Source of the DNA: CAVTJL01 sp963752325 | Lineage (GTDB): Bacteria > Pseudomonadota > Alphaproteobacteria > Geminicoccales > Geminicoccaceae | Direction of reading: 5' to 3' | NCBI GenBank assembly: GCA_963752325.1 | Contig: CAVVXU010000006.1 | Location: 248,001 to 312,000, forward strand | Length of the DNA: 64,000 nucleotides | Shown here: positions 17,821-26,907 of the stretch, piece by piece | Numbering within the stretch: position 1 is the first letter of the stretch | Layout: every line of letters begins with the position of its first letter | Position numbers and translations under genes: made by a program | The notes under the pieces: model-generated | Databases searched by the model: none | What the model was told of the DNA's origin: nothing | What the model saw: only the letters and a program-made list of their open reading frames with translations

Positions 17821-18840
17821 ATGGACAAGGCGAACGGCGCTACGCGGCACTTCCTGGCCGTCGATCCCGAGGAGAGCATCGAGGTGGTGCGGGGCTTGGC
17901 CTCGCCGATCAGGCTGCGCATCCTCAAGCTGCTGAACGTCCAGGGGCCGATGAACGTCAATGCTATCAGCGATGCGCTGGGCCTGCCGCAATCGACGATC
18001 GCCACCAACATCCAGGTGCTCGAGAGCTCGGGCCTGATCCGGACGCGAACCGTCAAGGCCACGAAGGGCCACCAGAAGATCTGCTCCGCGGTCTACGAGG
18101 AGATCGTCATCAACTTCGCCCGGTCGCCCAGGGAGACGATCGACAACCGGATCATCGAGGTGGCGATGCCGCTGGGCCTCTATACGAGCTGCAGCGTCAG
18201 CGCGCCCTGCGGCCTGTGCTCGACCGAGGGGATCATCGGCCTCCTCGACGTGCCGGCCCACTTCCTCGACCCCGAGCGGATGAAGGCGGCGCTGATCTGG
18301 TTCGAGCGCGGCTATGTCGAGTACAAGTTCCCCAACAACGCCAAGATCCTGGGCTCCGAGGTCGAGCGTCTCGAGATCGCGGTCGAGCTCTCTTCCGAGG
18401 TGCCGGGCACGGCCTCGGACTGGCCCTCCGACATCACCGTCTGGGTCAACGACGTGCGCATCGGCACCTGGACCTCGCCCGGCGACTTCGGCGACAAGCG
18501 CGGTGCCTTGACCCCGCATTGGTGGAAGCTCGAGGGCTCGCAGTACGGCAAGCTCAAGACCTGGTCGGTATCACAGCGCGGCACCTACATCGACGGCGCC
18601 CGTCTCTCGGACGTCTCGCTCGCGGAGCTGGGCCTCGGCAAGCATCACTCGATCCGGCTCAAGATCGGCGTGGAGGAGGACACGCGCCATCCGGGCGGCA
18701 TCAACATCTTCGGCCGCGGCTTCGGCAACCACGACCAGGACATCGTGCTCAGGCTGCACCTGAGAAAGGACGTGGGGACCGCGGTGCAGGACCCCGGCGT
18801 CCCGGCGGCGCAAAAAGCGGCCCTCTCCTCCGCCGGCTAG
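17821..18840 (+). CDS. ArsR-type winged-helix regulator with large C-terminal domain
   Basis: The protein has 339 residues. The first about 85 form a winged helix-turn-helix of the ArsR kind (SPIRLRILKLLNVQGPM, then SDALGLPQSTIATNIQVLES). The remaining about 240 residues, with four cysteines in TSCSVSAPCGLCSTEG and a beta-rich part around WPSDITVWVNDVRIGTWTSP, are not a usual ArsR ending and may sense a carbohydrate. A GAGGGG ribosome site precedes the ATG. It is followed on the same strand by the importer and GH51 genes, which it most likely controls. Confidence 0.78.
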   Translation: MDKANGATRHFLAVDPEESIEVVRGLASPIRLRILKLLNVQGPMNVNAISDALGLPQSTIATNIQVLESSGLIRTRTVKATKGHQKICSAVYEEIVINFARSPRETIDNRIIEVAMPLGLYTSCSVSAPCGLCSTEGIIGLLDVPAHFLDPERMKAALIWFERGYVEYKFPNNAKILGSEVERLEIAVELSSEVPGTASDWPSDITVWVNDVRIGTWTSPGDFGDKRGALTPHWWKLEGSQYGKLKTWSVSQRGTYIDGARLSDVSLAELGLGKHHSIRLKIGVEEDTRHPGGINIFGRGFGNHDQDIVLRLHLRKDVGTAVQDPGVPAAQKAALSSAG

Positions 18841-19243
18841 GCCATTCTTCCGGGCTGCCGGCTCGGCCCGCCGGGTGGCGTCTTTCCCCGGTCGGCCGCC
18901 GGCACGACCCGATCTTTCACGCTTGACTCCCCGGCGACCCTGAACCACTGTTCTGTTGATACATATCAGAAACGTCGATGGATTGGGGCAGGCCGACAGG
19001 TCAATCCACAACAGGCTCTGATTGACGCGCCAAGCGGCGCTTGCGTGCCCGGGGGAGCCTCGGGCCGGAAGTGTCACCTTGGGGTTGCGTCCGCCACGGC
19101 CCCGGGTGGGCGCGCGGCGGCAGGCTTGGAGAGGCGGCCGGCGTCCGCGAGCAGAGGTGGCCGCGGGCTCGGTTGAGGGTGAGACCGTAGGGGAGGTGGC
19201 ACGCGCCCTTCGGCCTGCGGGAACAACGATCAGGGAGATCGCA
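18841..19243. promoter_or_regulatory. 403-bp control region ahead of the oligosaccharide importer, with 12-bp palindrome
   Basis: No gene is supported here. The most notable element is the perfect palindrome TGATA-CA-TATCA at 18957-18968, in a short AT-richer patch following TTGACT at 18923. I could not place a convincing -10 box. A ribosome site GGGAG lies seven bases before the binding-protein ATG at 19244. The palindrome is a candidate operator for the regulator just upstream. Confidence 0.4.
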
Positions 19244-21178
19244 ATGAAACTTCGTCCAGGGGCTCTGGGTCTGGTGGATCGGCGCCGCTTCATGGTGGGT
19301 GCCGCGGCCGCCGCGGGCACGCTTGCCGTGCGCGTGCCGGCACATGCCCAGTCGGTGATCTCGAATCTGCCGCGCAACGAGACGCTGATCGTCGAGAACC
19401 CGGAAGGGACGATCAAGAACGCGGGCTGGTTCAACATGTGGACCGTCAATGCCGGCGGTCGCTCGACCGGCAATCAGCAGCTCGCGATGGATGCCTTGTG
19501 GTACATCGATCCCGACCACGGCATCGACGGCGTCTGGGACAACTCGCTGGCCTCCGACAAGCCGATCTACAACGACGATTTCAGCGAGATGACCGTCAAG
19601 CTCAGGAAGGGCATCTTCTGGAGCGACGGGGTCGAGTTCAGCGCCGACGATCTCGTCTATACGGTCGAGACGCAGATGGCCCATCCGGGCATGGTGTGGA
19701 GCGCGCCGTTCCAGGTCAATGTGGCCAGCGTCGAGGCGACGGACCCGAGCACCGTCGTCTTCAAGCTGAAGAAGCCCAACTCGCGCTTCCATGCGATCTT
19801 CACGGTGCGCTGGAACGCCGCCTGGATCATGCCCAAGCACGTCTTCGAGAAGGTCGAGGACCCGCGCAAGTTCGACTTCAACCCGCCGGTGACGATCAAC
19901 GCCTACACGCTGCACAGCTTCGATACCAACGGCCGCTGGTTCATCTGGCAGCGGCGCGAGGACTGGAAGCGCACCTCGCTCGGCCGCTTCGGCGAGCCCG
20001 GGCCCAAATATGTCGTCTATCTCGATCCCGGCCCGCCGGACAAGCGCGTGATCGAGCAGATGAACCATCAGCTCGACATCATTCACGACACCTCGCCCGA
20101 GGGCATGTTCACCCTCGCCAAGGAGTCGAAGAGCTCGAAGACCTGGTTCAAGGGCTTTCCCTATGCCCATCCGGACCCGACGCTGCCGGCCGTGCTCTTC
20201 AACAATCAGGTCGAGAAGCTGCAGAACAAGGATCTGCGCTGGGCGCTGGCGCTGCTGATCGACATCAAGGCGGTGTCGATGGCGTCCTATCGTGGTGCTG
20301 CGACGATCTCGGCCATCGGCGTGCCGCCGACGGGGCTCTATCCCAAATACTACTTCGAGCCGATGGAAGACTGGCTCAAGACTTTCGAGGTCGATACGGG
20401 CAAGCAGAAGATCAAGCCCTACGACCCCAAGGCGAGCCAGGACATCGCGGCCATGCTGCGCCGGTCCATGGGCGACAAGATCCCCAGCTCGCCCGAGGAC
20501 GTCGAGACGGCGTTCGGCCGCGGCTGGTGGAAGCGCAATCCCGAGGCCGCGGGCGAGCTGCTCGTCAAGGCGGGCCTCAGCAAGCGCGGCGACAAGTGGT
20601 ATTTGCCGAACGGCGAGCCCTTCTCGATCAAGATCACGGTCGAGGGCGACCTGCGGCCGACCATGACCCGAGCCGGCTCGATGATCGCCCAGCAATGGCG
20701 CCAGTTCGGCATCGACGCCAAGACCGTCGTGGCCCAGGGCACGATGGTCGACGCGCGCGCCGCCGGCGACTACGAGGCCATGATCTCCTGGAGCGTGGAG
20801 ACCTGGGGCGGCCATCCCGACCTCTCCTTCTTCCTCGACAGCTGGCACTCGCAGTTCGTCGCCAAGCCCGGCCAGCCGCAGACCGCGCGCAACTGGCAGC
20901 GCTGGTCGGATCCGCGGCTCGACAAGATCATCGAGGGCATTCGCAAGATCGGCTTCGATGATCCCAAGGGGGTGGAGTACGGCATCGAGTATCTGAAGCT
21001 CGTCGCCAACGAGATGCCCACCATCCCGCTGATGTCCTACAATGTGTTCACCTCGATGGACACGACCTACTGGCAGGGCTTCCCCAGCTCGCCGGCCGAT
21101 CCCTATACCGATCCCGTGCCGAACTGGGCCAACACGAAGTACATGATGGTCAAGCTGAAGCCGACCAAGAAGGCCTAG
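19244..21178 (+). CDS. Family-5 ABC substrate-binding protein (oligosaccharide/peptide type), Tat signal
   Basis: Periplasmic binding protein of the DppA/OppA class, 644 residues, longer than typical DppA. DRRRFMVGAAAAAG near the N-terminus marks twin-arginine export, with likely cleavage at AHA. Family segments include FSEMTVKLRKGIFWSDGVEF and VTIEGD-like strand regions near the C-terminus. Although the family is named for peptides, several members carry plant-wall oligosaccharides. The GH51 arabinofuranosidase at the end of the same operon supports arabino-oligosaccharides here. The start is fixed by GGGAG upstream and the Tat motif. Confidence 0.88.
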   Translation: MKLRPGALGLVDRRRFMVGAAAAAGTLAVRVPAHAQSVISNLPRNETLIVENPEGTIKNAGWFNMWTVNAGGRSTGNQQLAMDALWYIDPDHGIDGVWDNSLASDKPIYNDDFSEMTVKLRKGIFWSDGVEFSADDLVYTVETQMAHPGMVWSAPFQVNVASVEATDPSTVVFKLKKPNSRFHAIFTVRWNAAWIMPKHVFEKVEDPRKFDFNPPVTINAYTLHSFDTNGRWFIWQRREDWKRTSLGRFGEPGPKYVVYLDPGPPDKRVIEQMNHQLDIIHDTSPEGMFTLAKESKSSKTWFKGFPYAHPDPTLPAVLFNNQVEKLQNKDLRWALALLIDIKAVSMASYRGAATISAIGVPPTGLYPKYYFEPMEDWLKTFEVDTGKQKIKPYDPKASQDIAAMLRRSMGDKIPSSPEDVETAFGRGWWKRNPEAAGELLVKAGLSKRGDKWYLPNGEPFSIKITVEGDLRPTMTRAGSMIAQQWRQFGIDAKTVVAQGTMVDARAAGDYEAMISWSVETWGGHPDLSFFLDSWHSQFVAKPGQPQTARNWQRWSDPRLDKIIEGIRKIGFDDPKGVEYGIEYLKLVANEMPTIPLMSYNVFTSMDTTYWQGFPSSPADPYTDPVPNWANTKYMMVKLKPTKKA

Positions 21179-21198
21179 GCCCCGATCGGCGATCGAGC

Positions 21199-21228
21199 GG
21201 CGGGCGGCCCTGCGACGGGCCGCCCGCC
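21199..21228 (+). promoter_or_regulatory. Perfect 12-bp GC hairpin downstream of the binding-protein gene
   Basis: GGCGGGCGGCCC, loop TGCGAC, then the exact complement. It lies 20 bases after the binding-protein stop and ahead of the first permease, the same placement as at 14433-14459. No T-run follows, so a partial terminator or mRNA stabiliser is likelier than a full stop. Confidence 0.6.
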
Positions 21229-21262
21229 CCGGCATCTTCTCCCGGTCCGGACGGCGGGCCAC

Positions 21263-22271
21263 ATGTCAAGCTACGGTGCCTATGTCCTGAAGCGGCTGGC
21301 GCAGTTCGTGCTCGTCGTCTTCATCGGCATCAACATCACCTATCTCATCACCCATCTCTCGCCGGTCGACCCGGTCGATCAGGCGGTGACGGCCGTCACC
21401 TCCTTCGGCTCGTCGAGCCCCGAGGCGATCGAGATGCTGAGGAAGTCGCTGCGCGAGCTCTACGGGCTCGATGCGACCCCGGTGCAGCAATACATCCAGT
21501 TCTGGCAGCGGCTGGCCGTCCTCGACTTCGGTCCCTCGCTCTCGGCCTTTCCCACGCCGGTGTCGACGCTGATCTGGCGGGCGCTGCCCTGGACCATCGG
21601 TCTTCTCGTGACCGCGGTGACTGATCAGCTGGGTGCTGGGCAACCTCCTGGGCGGACTCGCCGGCTACTATCGCGAACAGCCGCTCGCTCAAGGTCATCG
21701 GCGTGATCACGATGGGCCTGCACCCGATCCCCTACTATATCGTGGCCTTCGTCATCCTCGTTCTCTTCGGCTTCGTCTGGCCGATCCTGCCGATCGGCGG
21801 CGGCTACCAGATCAACCTCCAGGAAGGCTGGAGCCTCGCCTTCATCTCGAGCGTGCTGCGCCATTCGATCCTGCCGGCGCTGTCGCTCATCCTCGTCGGC
21901 ATCGGCGGCTGGTTCATGGGGATGCGCTCGCTCGTCTCGAACATCATCACCGAGGACTATGTCGTCTATGCCGAGCTGGGCGGCGTCGACCGCAACCGCA
22001 TCCTCGGCAGCTACGTCATGCGCAACGCCTTCATGCCGCAGATAACCGGCCTCGCCATGTCCTTGGGCGCCATCTTCAACGGCGCCATCATCACCGAGCA
22101 GGTCTTCGGCTATCCCGGCATCGGCAAGCTTCTGATCGATGCCGTCCACGCCGTCGGACTACAGCCTCGTCATCGGCATCGCCTCGATCTCGATCATCGC
22201 CGTCTCGGCGCGCCGTGTTCCTGATCGACATGATCTATCCGCTCCTCGATCCGCGCGTGCAGGTGGCCTGA
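21263..22271 (+). CDS. ABC permease, OppB/DppB-like (four frame breaks)
   Basis: First permease of the family-5 importer, about 335 residues after repair. The N-terminus YVLKRLAQFVLVVFIGINIT is the standard DppB opening. Later parts are ISWVLGNLLGGLAGYYR, PYYIVAFVILVLFGFVWPIL and the EAA loop YVVYAELGGVDRNRILGSYV. Extra single bases near 21622, 21675, 22153 and 22209 break the frame. Removing each restores the family sequence, including SDYSLVIGIASISIIAVSA. Four breaks in one kilobase are the densest outside the ATPase gene that follows. Confidence 0.8.
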
Positions 22272-22274
22272 GCG

Positions 22275-23136
22275 ATGAAGGTTCTCCTCGATCTCTTCCG
22301 CTACAATCGCGAGTTCGCCCTCGGCGTGATCTTGATGGCGATCGTCATCGGCTTCGCCGCCATGTCGGCCTTCGCACCCTATCCGCCGATCGACACCTAC
22401 GTCGTGCCGATGGACGTCCCGCCCTCCTGGGACTTCGTGATGGGCACGAGCTCGCGCGGCCAGGACATCTTCTGGCAGCTCTCCTTCGCGCTCAGGAACA
22501 CGCTTCTCTTCGGCTTCACGGTGGCGCTCATCAGCCGCGTCCTCTCGCTGCTGATCGGCCTCGTCTCGGGCTATTGCGGCGGCATCGTCGATCGCGTGCT
22601 GATGTCGATCAACGACACCTTCATCGTGATCCCGCTCTTCCCGCTGCTCGTGCTCCTCTATTTCGTGCTGCGCGACAGACATGACATGGCCGATCCTGGC
22701 GCTGGTGATGGCCTGCCTCGGCTGGTCCTATGACGCGCGGCTCATCCGCTCGGTCATGATGAGCGTCAAGACCAGGGAGTTCACCCAGACCAGCATCTTC
22801 TCCGGCATGACGATGCGCGAGATCGTCACCGAGGAGCATCTGCCCTACGTGCTGCCGATCGTCTTCTCGACCACGATGAACAACATCAACTGGTCGATCG
22901 GCCTCGAGGTGACGCTCTCGGTCCTGGGCTTCACCGACATCGACACGCCCACGATCGGCGGCATGATCTACTGGGCGAACCAGCACAGCGCCATGGTGGC
23001 GGGGGTGTGGTGGTGGATCGCCTTCCCGACGCTCTTCGTCACGATGACCTTCATCGGCCTCTTCCTGCTCGCGATCTCGATGAACGAGTATATCGACCCG
23101 CGCAGCCGGCTCAGCCGCATGGGCGGAGCCGCCTGA
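22275..23136 (+). CDS. ABC permease, OppC/DppC-like (one frame break)
   Basis: Second permease, about 286 residues after repair. It opens with FRYNREFALGVILMAIVIGF and carries a periplasmic GTSSRGQDIFWQLSFALRN element diagnostic for DppC. The EAA-type loop includes SVKTREFTQTSIFSGMTMRE. The single break near 22677 is mended by dropping one base (YFVLRD|DMTWPILALVMACLG). The stop overlaps the next start (TGATG). Confidence 0.83.
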
Positions 23137-24213
23137 TGGCGACCCGGGCCGCCTTCGTGACGCCTGCCGAGGCGCCGCCGGGCCGGTCCTGCGCGTCGAG
23201 GGGCTGCGCGCCTACTATCAGATGAACTATTTCGGCATCGAGCGCGAGGTGAGGGCGGTCGACGACATCTCGCTCGAGGTCCGCAGCAACGAGATCTACG
23301 GCATCGCCGGCGAATTCGAGCTGCGGCAAGACGAGCTTCATCAAGACGCATGGCCGCTGCCATCCGGCCCGCCGCTCAACGTCGTCGCCGGCACGATCCG
23401 CTACAGCTTCCTCGATCGCGACATCTATGCGCTGAGCGAGCGCGAGCTGACGCGCATCCGCTGGCGGCATCTCTCCTACATCATGCAGGGCTCGATGAAC
23501 GTGCTGAACCCGGTGCGGCGGGTCCGGCAGGCCTTCATCGACTTCGCCGCCCGTCACATCGACCGGCCGCGGGACGAGTTCCTCGACATCGTCGTCCACC
23601 ATCTCGAGCGCCTGCACCTCCAGCCGGACGTGCTGGACGCCTACCCGCACGAGCTGTCGGGCGGCATGCGCCAGCGCGTGACGATAGCGCTCGCCACCGT
23701 CTGCCAGCCCGAGTTCATCATCGCCGACGAGCCGACCACGGCGCTCGACGTCGTCGTCCAGAAGGACGTGCTGAAGATGATCCGCGAGGCGCAGCGCGAG
23801 ATCGGCTCCTCGATGATCTTCGTGACCCACGACCTCACCGTGCACGCCAACGTCACCGACCGGCTGGGCATCATGTATGCGGGCCGGCTCGTCGAGGAGG
23901 CGCCGACGGGCGCTCTCTTCAGGAAGCCGCTCCATCCCTACACCGCCCACCTCATCGCGAGCCTGCCGCGCATCGGCGATGTCGCGGCCGCGCGAGGCGC
24001 TGGCCGGGGCGCCGCCCAGCCTCGCCGAGCCCGCCGCCCGGCTGCCGCTTCCACCCGCGCTGCCCGCTCGCCATGGACATCTGCCGTCGCGAGAACCCCG
24101 CCCTGACGATGCTGGCGCCCGGCCACCGCGTCGCCTGCTTTGCCGCCAGCCCCGAGGTGAAGCCCACGGTCGAGGCGCAGCCGCGGCTCGAGACAGCTGG
24201 CCGGGACGCCCGC
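23136..24213 (+). CDS. ABC ATPase, OppD/DppD-like (six or more frame breaks)
   Basis: First ATPase of the importer. After repair it reads LRVEGLRAYYQMNYFGIERE, Walker A GESSCGKTSFIKT, signature LSGGMRQRVTIALA, Walker B PEFIIADEPTTALD and switch FVTHDLTVHAN. It ends with the DppD-type cysteine-rich tail GCRFHPRCPLAMDICRREN, which often binds an iron-sulfur cluster in related proteins. Single extra bases fall near 23174, 23315, 23349, 23369, 23990 and 24038. The end is uncertain. As written, the tail frame runs without a stop into the OppF gene. A TGA in the neighbouring frame overlaps the next ATG in the usual ATGA way. Confidence 0.72.
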
Positions 24214-25080
24214 ATGAGCGCCGATCTCCTGCGCGTCGAGGAGGTGACGAAGACCTATGCGATGGGCGGCGTGCTCTCGCGCCAGACCTTCAACGCGGTC
24301 GACCAGGTGAGCTTCAGCCTCGCCGCCGACCGACCCGAGATCTTCACCATCATCGGCGAGTCGGGCAGCGGCAAGACCACCCTCTCGCGCATGATCCTCA
24401 ACACCGCCACGCCCACCGAGGGCAGCATCCTCTTTCGCGGCACCGATCTGCGCAGTCGATCGCGCGGCAGGCGGGCCCGGCTGGGCTTCATGCGCGAGGT
24501 CCAGCCGATCTTCCAGAACCCGTTCGAGGCCTTCAATCCGCTGAAGCGCATCGACCGCTACCTCTTCATGACCGCCAAGCGCTTCACCGGCGCCAGGTCG
24601 CGCGCCGAGATCGAGGCCAAGGCCGACGAGGCGCTGCAGCGGGTGGGACTGTCGCTCGCCGAGGTGAAGGGGCGCTTTCCCCACGAGCTGTCGGGCGGCC
24701 AGCTGCAGCGCACGGCGATCGCCCGGGCGCTGATCTCGGGGCCGTCGCTGATCGTCGCCGACGAGCCCGTCTCGATGGTCGACGCGTCGCTTCGGATGTC
24801 GATCGTCAACCTCTTCAAGGCGCTGCGCGACGACCTCGGCGTCTCGATCATCTACATCACGCACGATCTCGCCACCGCCTACTACATCAGCGACCGCATC
24901 ATCATCATGCAGAAGGGCAAGGTGGTGGAGAGCGGGGAGGCGCGCGCCGTCCTCGACAACCCGACGCATCCCTACTCGATCCTTCTCAAAAGCTCGGTCC
25001 TGGCCCCCGAGGCCGCCCAGGAGGGTGGGCCCGCAACCTCGGCCGAGGAGGTGAGCGATGCCGCCATAGGCTCACTTTGA
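24214..25080 (+). CDS. ABC ATPase, OppF/DppF-like
   Basis: Second ATPase, 288 residues, frame intact. Walker A is GESGSGKTTLSRM, signature LSGGQLQRTAIARAL, Walker B PSLIVADEPVSMVD and switch YITHDLATAYYI. The C-terminus carries PTHPYSILL, typical of DppF. It pairs with the preceding DppD-like subunit. It ends 127 bases before the GH51 gene, so one transcript probably covers the importer and the glycosidase. Confidence 0.88.
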   Translation: MSADLLRVEEVTKTYAMGGVLSRQTFNAVDQVSFSLAADRPEIFTIIGESGSGKTTLSRMILNTATPTEGSILFRGTDLRSRSRGRRARLGFMREVQPIFQNPFEAFNPLKRIDRYLFMTAKRFTGARSRAEIEAKADEALQRVGLSLAEVKGRFPHELSGGQLQRTAIARALISGPSLIVADEPVSMVDASLRMSIVNLFKALRDDLGVSIIYITHDLATAYYISDRIIIMQKGKVVESGEARAVLDNPTHPYSILLKSSVLAPEAAQEGGPATSAEEVSDAAIGSL

Positions 25081-25207
25081 CCCGCCGCGGGCCATGTGCC
25101 CGCGCGGCCCGCCTCCGCCACCGACGACCTTTCCGCGCGGCCTCCCGGGGCCGCCATCCGAAATAATGCCCTATCGGCGACACCGAGCGCCCCTACGGAG
25201 ACATCCC

Positions 25208-26758
25208 ATGCCCAGTGCCGAGGTCCTCCTCGATCGCGACTTCATCATCGGCGAGACCGACCGCCGCCTCTTCGGCGCCTTCGTCGAGCATCTCGGCCGC
25301 TGCGTCTACGAGGGCATCTTCGAGCCCGGCCACCCCCAGGCCGACAACCATGGCTTCCGCAAGGACGTGCTGGCGCTGGTCAAGGAGCTGGCCCCCACCG
25401 TCATGCGCTACCCGGGCGGCAACTTCGTCTCGGGCTACAATTGGGAGGAGGGCGTGGGCCCGGTCGAGAAGCGGCCGCGGCGCCTCGACCTCGCCTGGAA
25501 GTCGACCGAGACCAACGCCTTCGGCACCAACGAGTTCATCGACTGGTGCAGGCTCGCCGGCATCGAGCCGATGCTGGCCGTCAATCTCGGCACGCGCGGC
25601 CCCGACGAGGCGCGCCACTTCCTCGAATACTGCAACTTCCCGTCCGGCACGGCGCTCTCCGACCTGCGGCGCGAGCATGGCTGGGAGAAGCCGCACGACG
25701 TCAAGCTCTGGTGCCTCGGCAACGAGATGGACGGCGCCTGGCAGATGGGCAGCAAGACGGCCACCGAGTATGGCCGTGTCGCCGTCGAGGCGGCCAAGCT
25801 GATGAAGCTCACCGATCCGACGATCGAGCTTGCCGCCTGCGGCTCGTCCGGGCGCATGATGACGAGCTACGGCCGCTGGGAGGACGAGGTTCTCGAGCAC
25901 TGCTTCGACCAGGTCGAGTACGTCTCGCTGCACACCTATCTCAACAACTACGCCGAGGACACGGCCTCGTTCCTGGCGAGCCCCGACCTCATGGACGCCT
26001 TCATCGAGGAGGTGGTGGCGTTGGCCGATGCGGTGTCGGCGCGGCGCCGCTCGACCAAGCGGATCATGCTGGCCTTCGACGAGTGGAACGTCTGGTACCG
26101 CACCCGTCGCGGCGAGGAGAACCGCACCAAGCCCGGCTGGCCCGTGGCCCCGCACATTCTCGAGGAGGTCTACACGATGCAGGACGCGCTCGTGTTCGGC
26201 GGCGCCTGCATCTCGCTCCTCAACCATGCCGACCGGGTGAAGATCGGCTGCCTCGCCCAGCTCGTGAACGCGATCGCTCCGATCATGACCGAGACGATGG
26301 GGCCGGCCTGGCGCCAGACCATCTTCTGGCCCTTCGCCGACTTCAGCAATCTCGGCCGCGGCCGGGTGCTGCGGGCACAGGTCAAGTCCGAGGCCTATTC
26401 GGGCACCTATTGCGAGCGGACGCGCACGGGCGATCTCTTCCCCACCTTCAGCGACGCGCCCTACCTGAAGCTCGCCGCCGTTCACGACGATGCGGGCAAG
26501 ACGCTCACCCTTTTCATGCTGAACCGCTATCTCGACCGGCCGCTCAACGTGTCGGTCAAGGCGGGCGGCTTCAGCGGGCTGTCGGTCGAGCGGGCGCACC
26601 AGCTCGAGGACCAGGATCTGGACGCGGTGAACAGCAAGGACGCGCCCGACCGCATCAAGCCCAGCCAGCTCGAGGCGGTGCGCCTCGAGGGCGGCAAGCT
26701 CTCCGTCGAGCTGCGCCCGGCCTCGTGGAACGTCATCAGGCTCAGCACGGCCGGCTGA
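25208..26758 (+). CDS. Alpha-L-arabinofuranosidase, GH51
   Basis: Hydrolyses terminal non-reducing arabinofuranosyl units from arabino-oligosaccharides. The protein has 516 residues, the usual GH51 size, with a TIM barrel plus C-terminal beta domain. The acid/base is Glu173 in GNEMDG and the nucleophile is Glu292 in FDEWNVW. The N-terminus LFGAFVEHLGRCVYEGIFEP and RYPGGNFVSGYNWEEGVGP are family hallmarks. No signal peptide is seen, so it acts in the cytoplasm on imported oligosaccharides. The ATG at 25208 has GGAG eight bases upstream. Its place at the end of the importer operon sets the likely cargo. Confidence 0.94.
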   Translation: MPSAEVLLDRDFIIGETDRRLFGAFVEHLGRCVYEGIFEPGHPQADNHGFRKDVLALVKELAPTVMRYPGGNFVSGYNWEEGVGPVEKRPRRLDLAWKSTETNAFGTNEFIDWCRLAGIEPMLAVNLGTRGPDEARHFLEYCNFPSGTALSDLRREHGWEKPHDVKLWCLGNEMDGAWQMGSKTATEYGRVAVEAAKLMKLTDPTIELAACGSSGRMMTSYGRWEDEVLEHCFDQVEYVSLHTYLNNYAEDTASFLASPDLMDAFIEEVVALADAVSARRRSTKRIMLAFDEWNVWYRTRRGEENRTKPGWPVAPHILEEVYTMQDALVFGGACISLLNHADRVKIGCLAQLVNAIAPIMTETMGPAWRQTIFWPFADFSNLGRGRVLRAQVKSEAYSGTYCERTRTGDLFPTFSDAPYLKLAAVHDDAGKTLTLFMLNRYLDRPLNVSVKAGGFSGLSVERAHQLEDQDLDAVNSKDAPDRIKPSQLEAVRLEGGKLSVELRPASWNVIRLSTAG

Positions 26759-26907
26759 CGCCGTAGCCTCGCGGGCGCGCGCCGGCCGGAAGGCCGGTGC
26801 CGCCCCCGGCGGTTGACGCGCGCCCCCGCAGGGGGCAGCCTCCAGGTATGCAGCCGGCGCTCGCGCCATGCGTGCGTTCGGCCTGCGATCCTTGGGGGAA
26901 CAGGCTC

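Noticed and set aside
19001..21262. 753-codon frame antisense to the family-5 binding protein
   Set aside because: Composition bias only. The sense strand has a Tat signal, a ribosome site and the family sequence.
21675..23990. Restriction-site-like palindromes (TCGCGA, GGCGCGCC, GAATTC, GCGGCCGC) at some frame-break positions
   Set aside because: Several extra bases happen to complete a palindrome, but most break sites do not, so I see no shared sequence rule.
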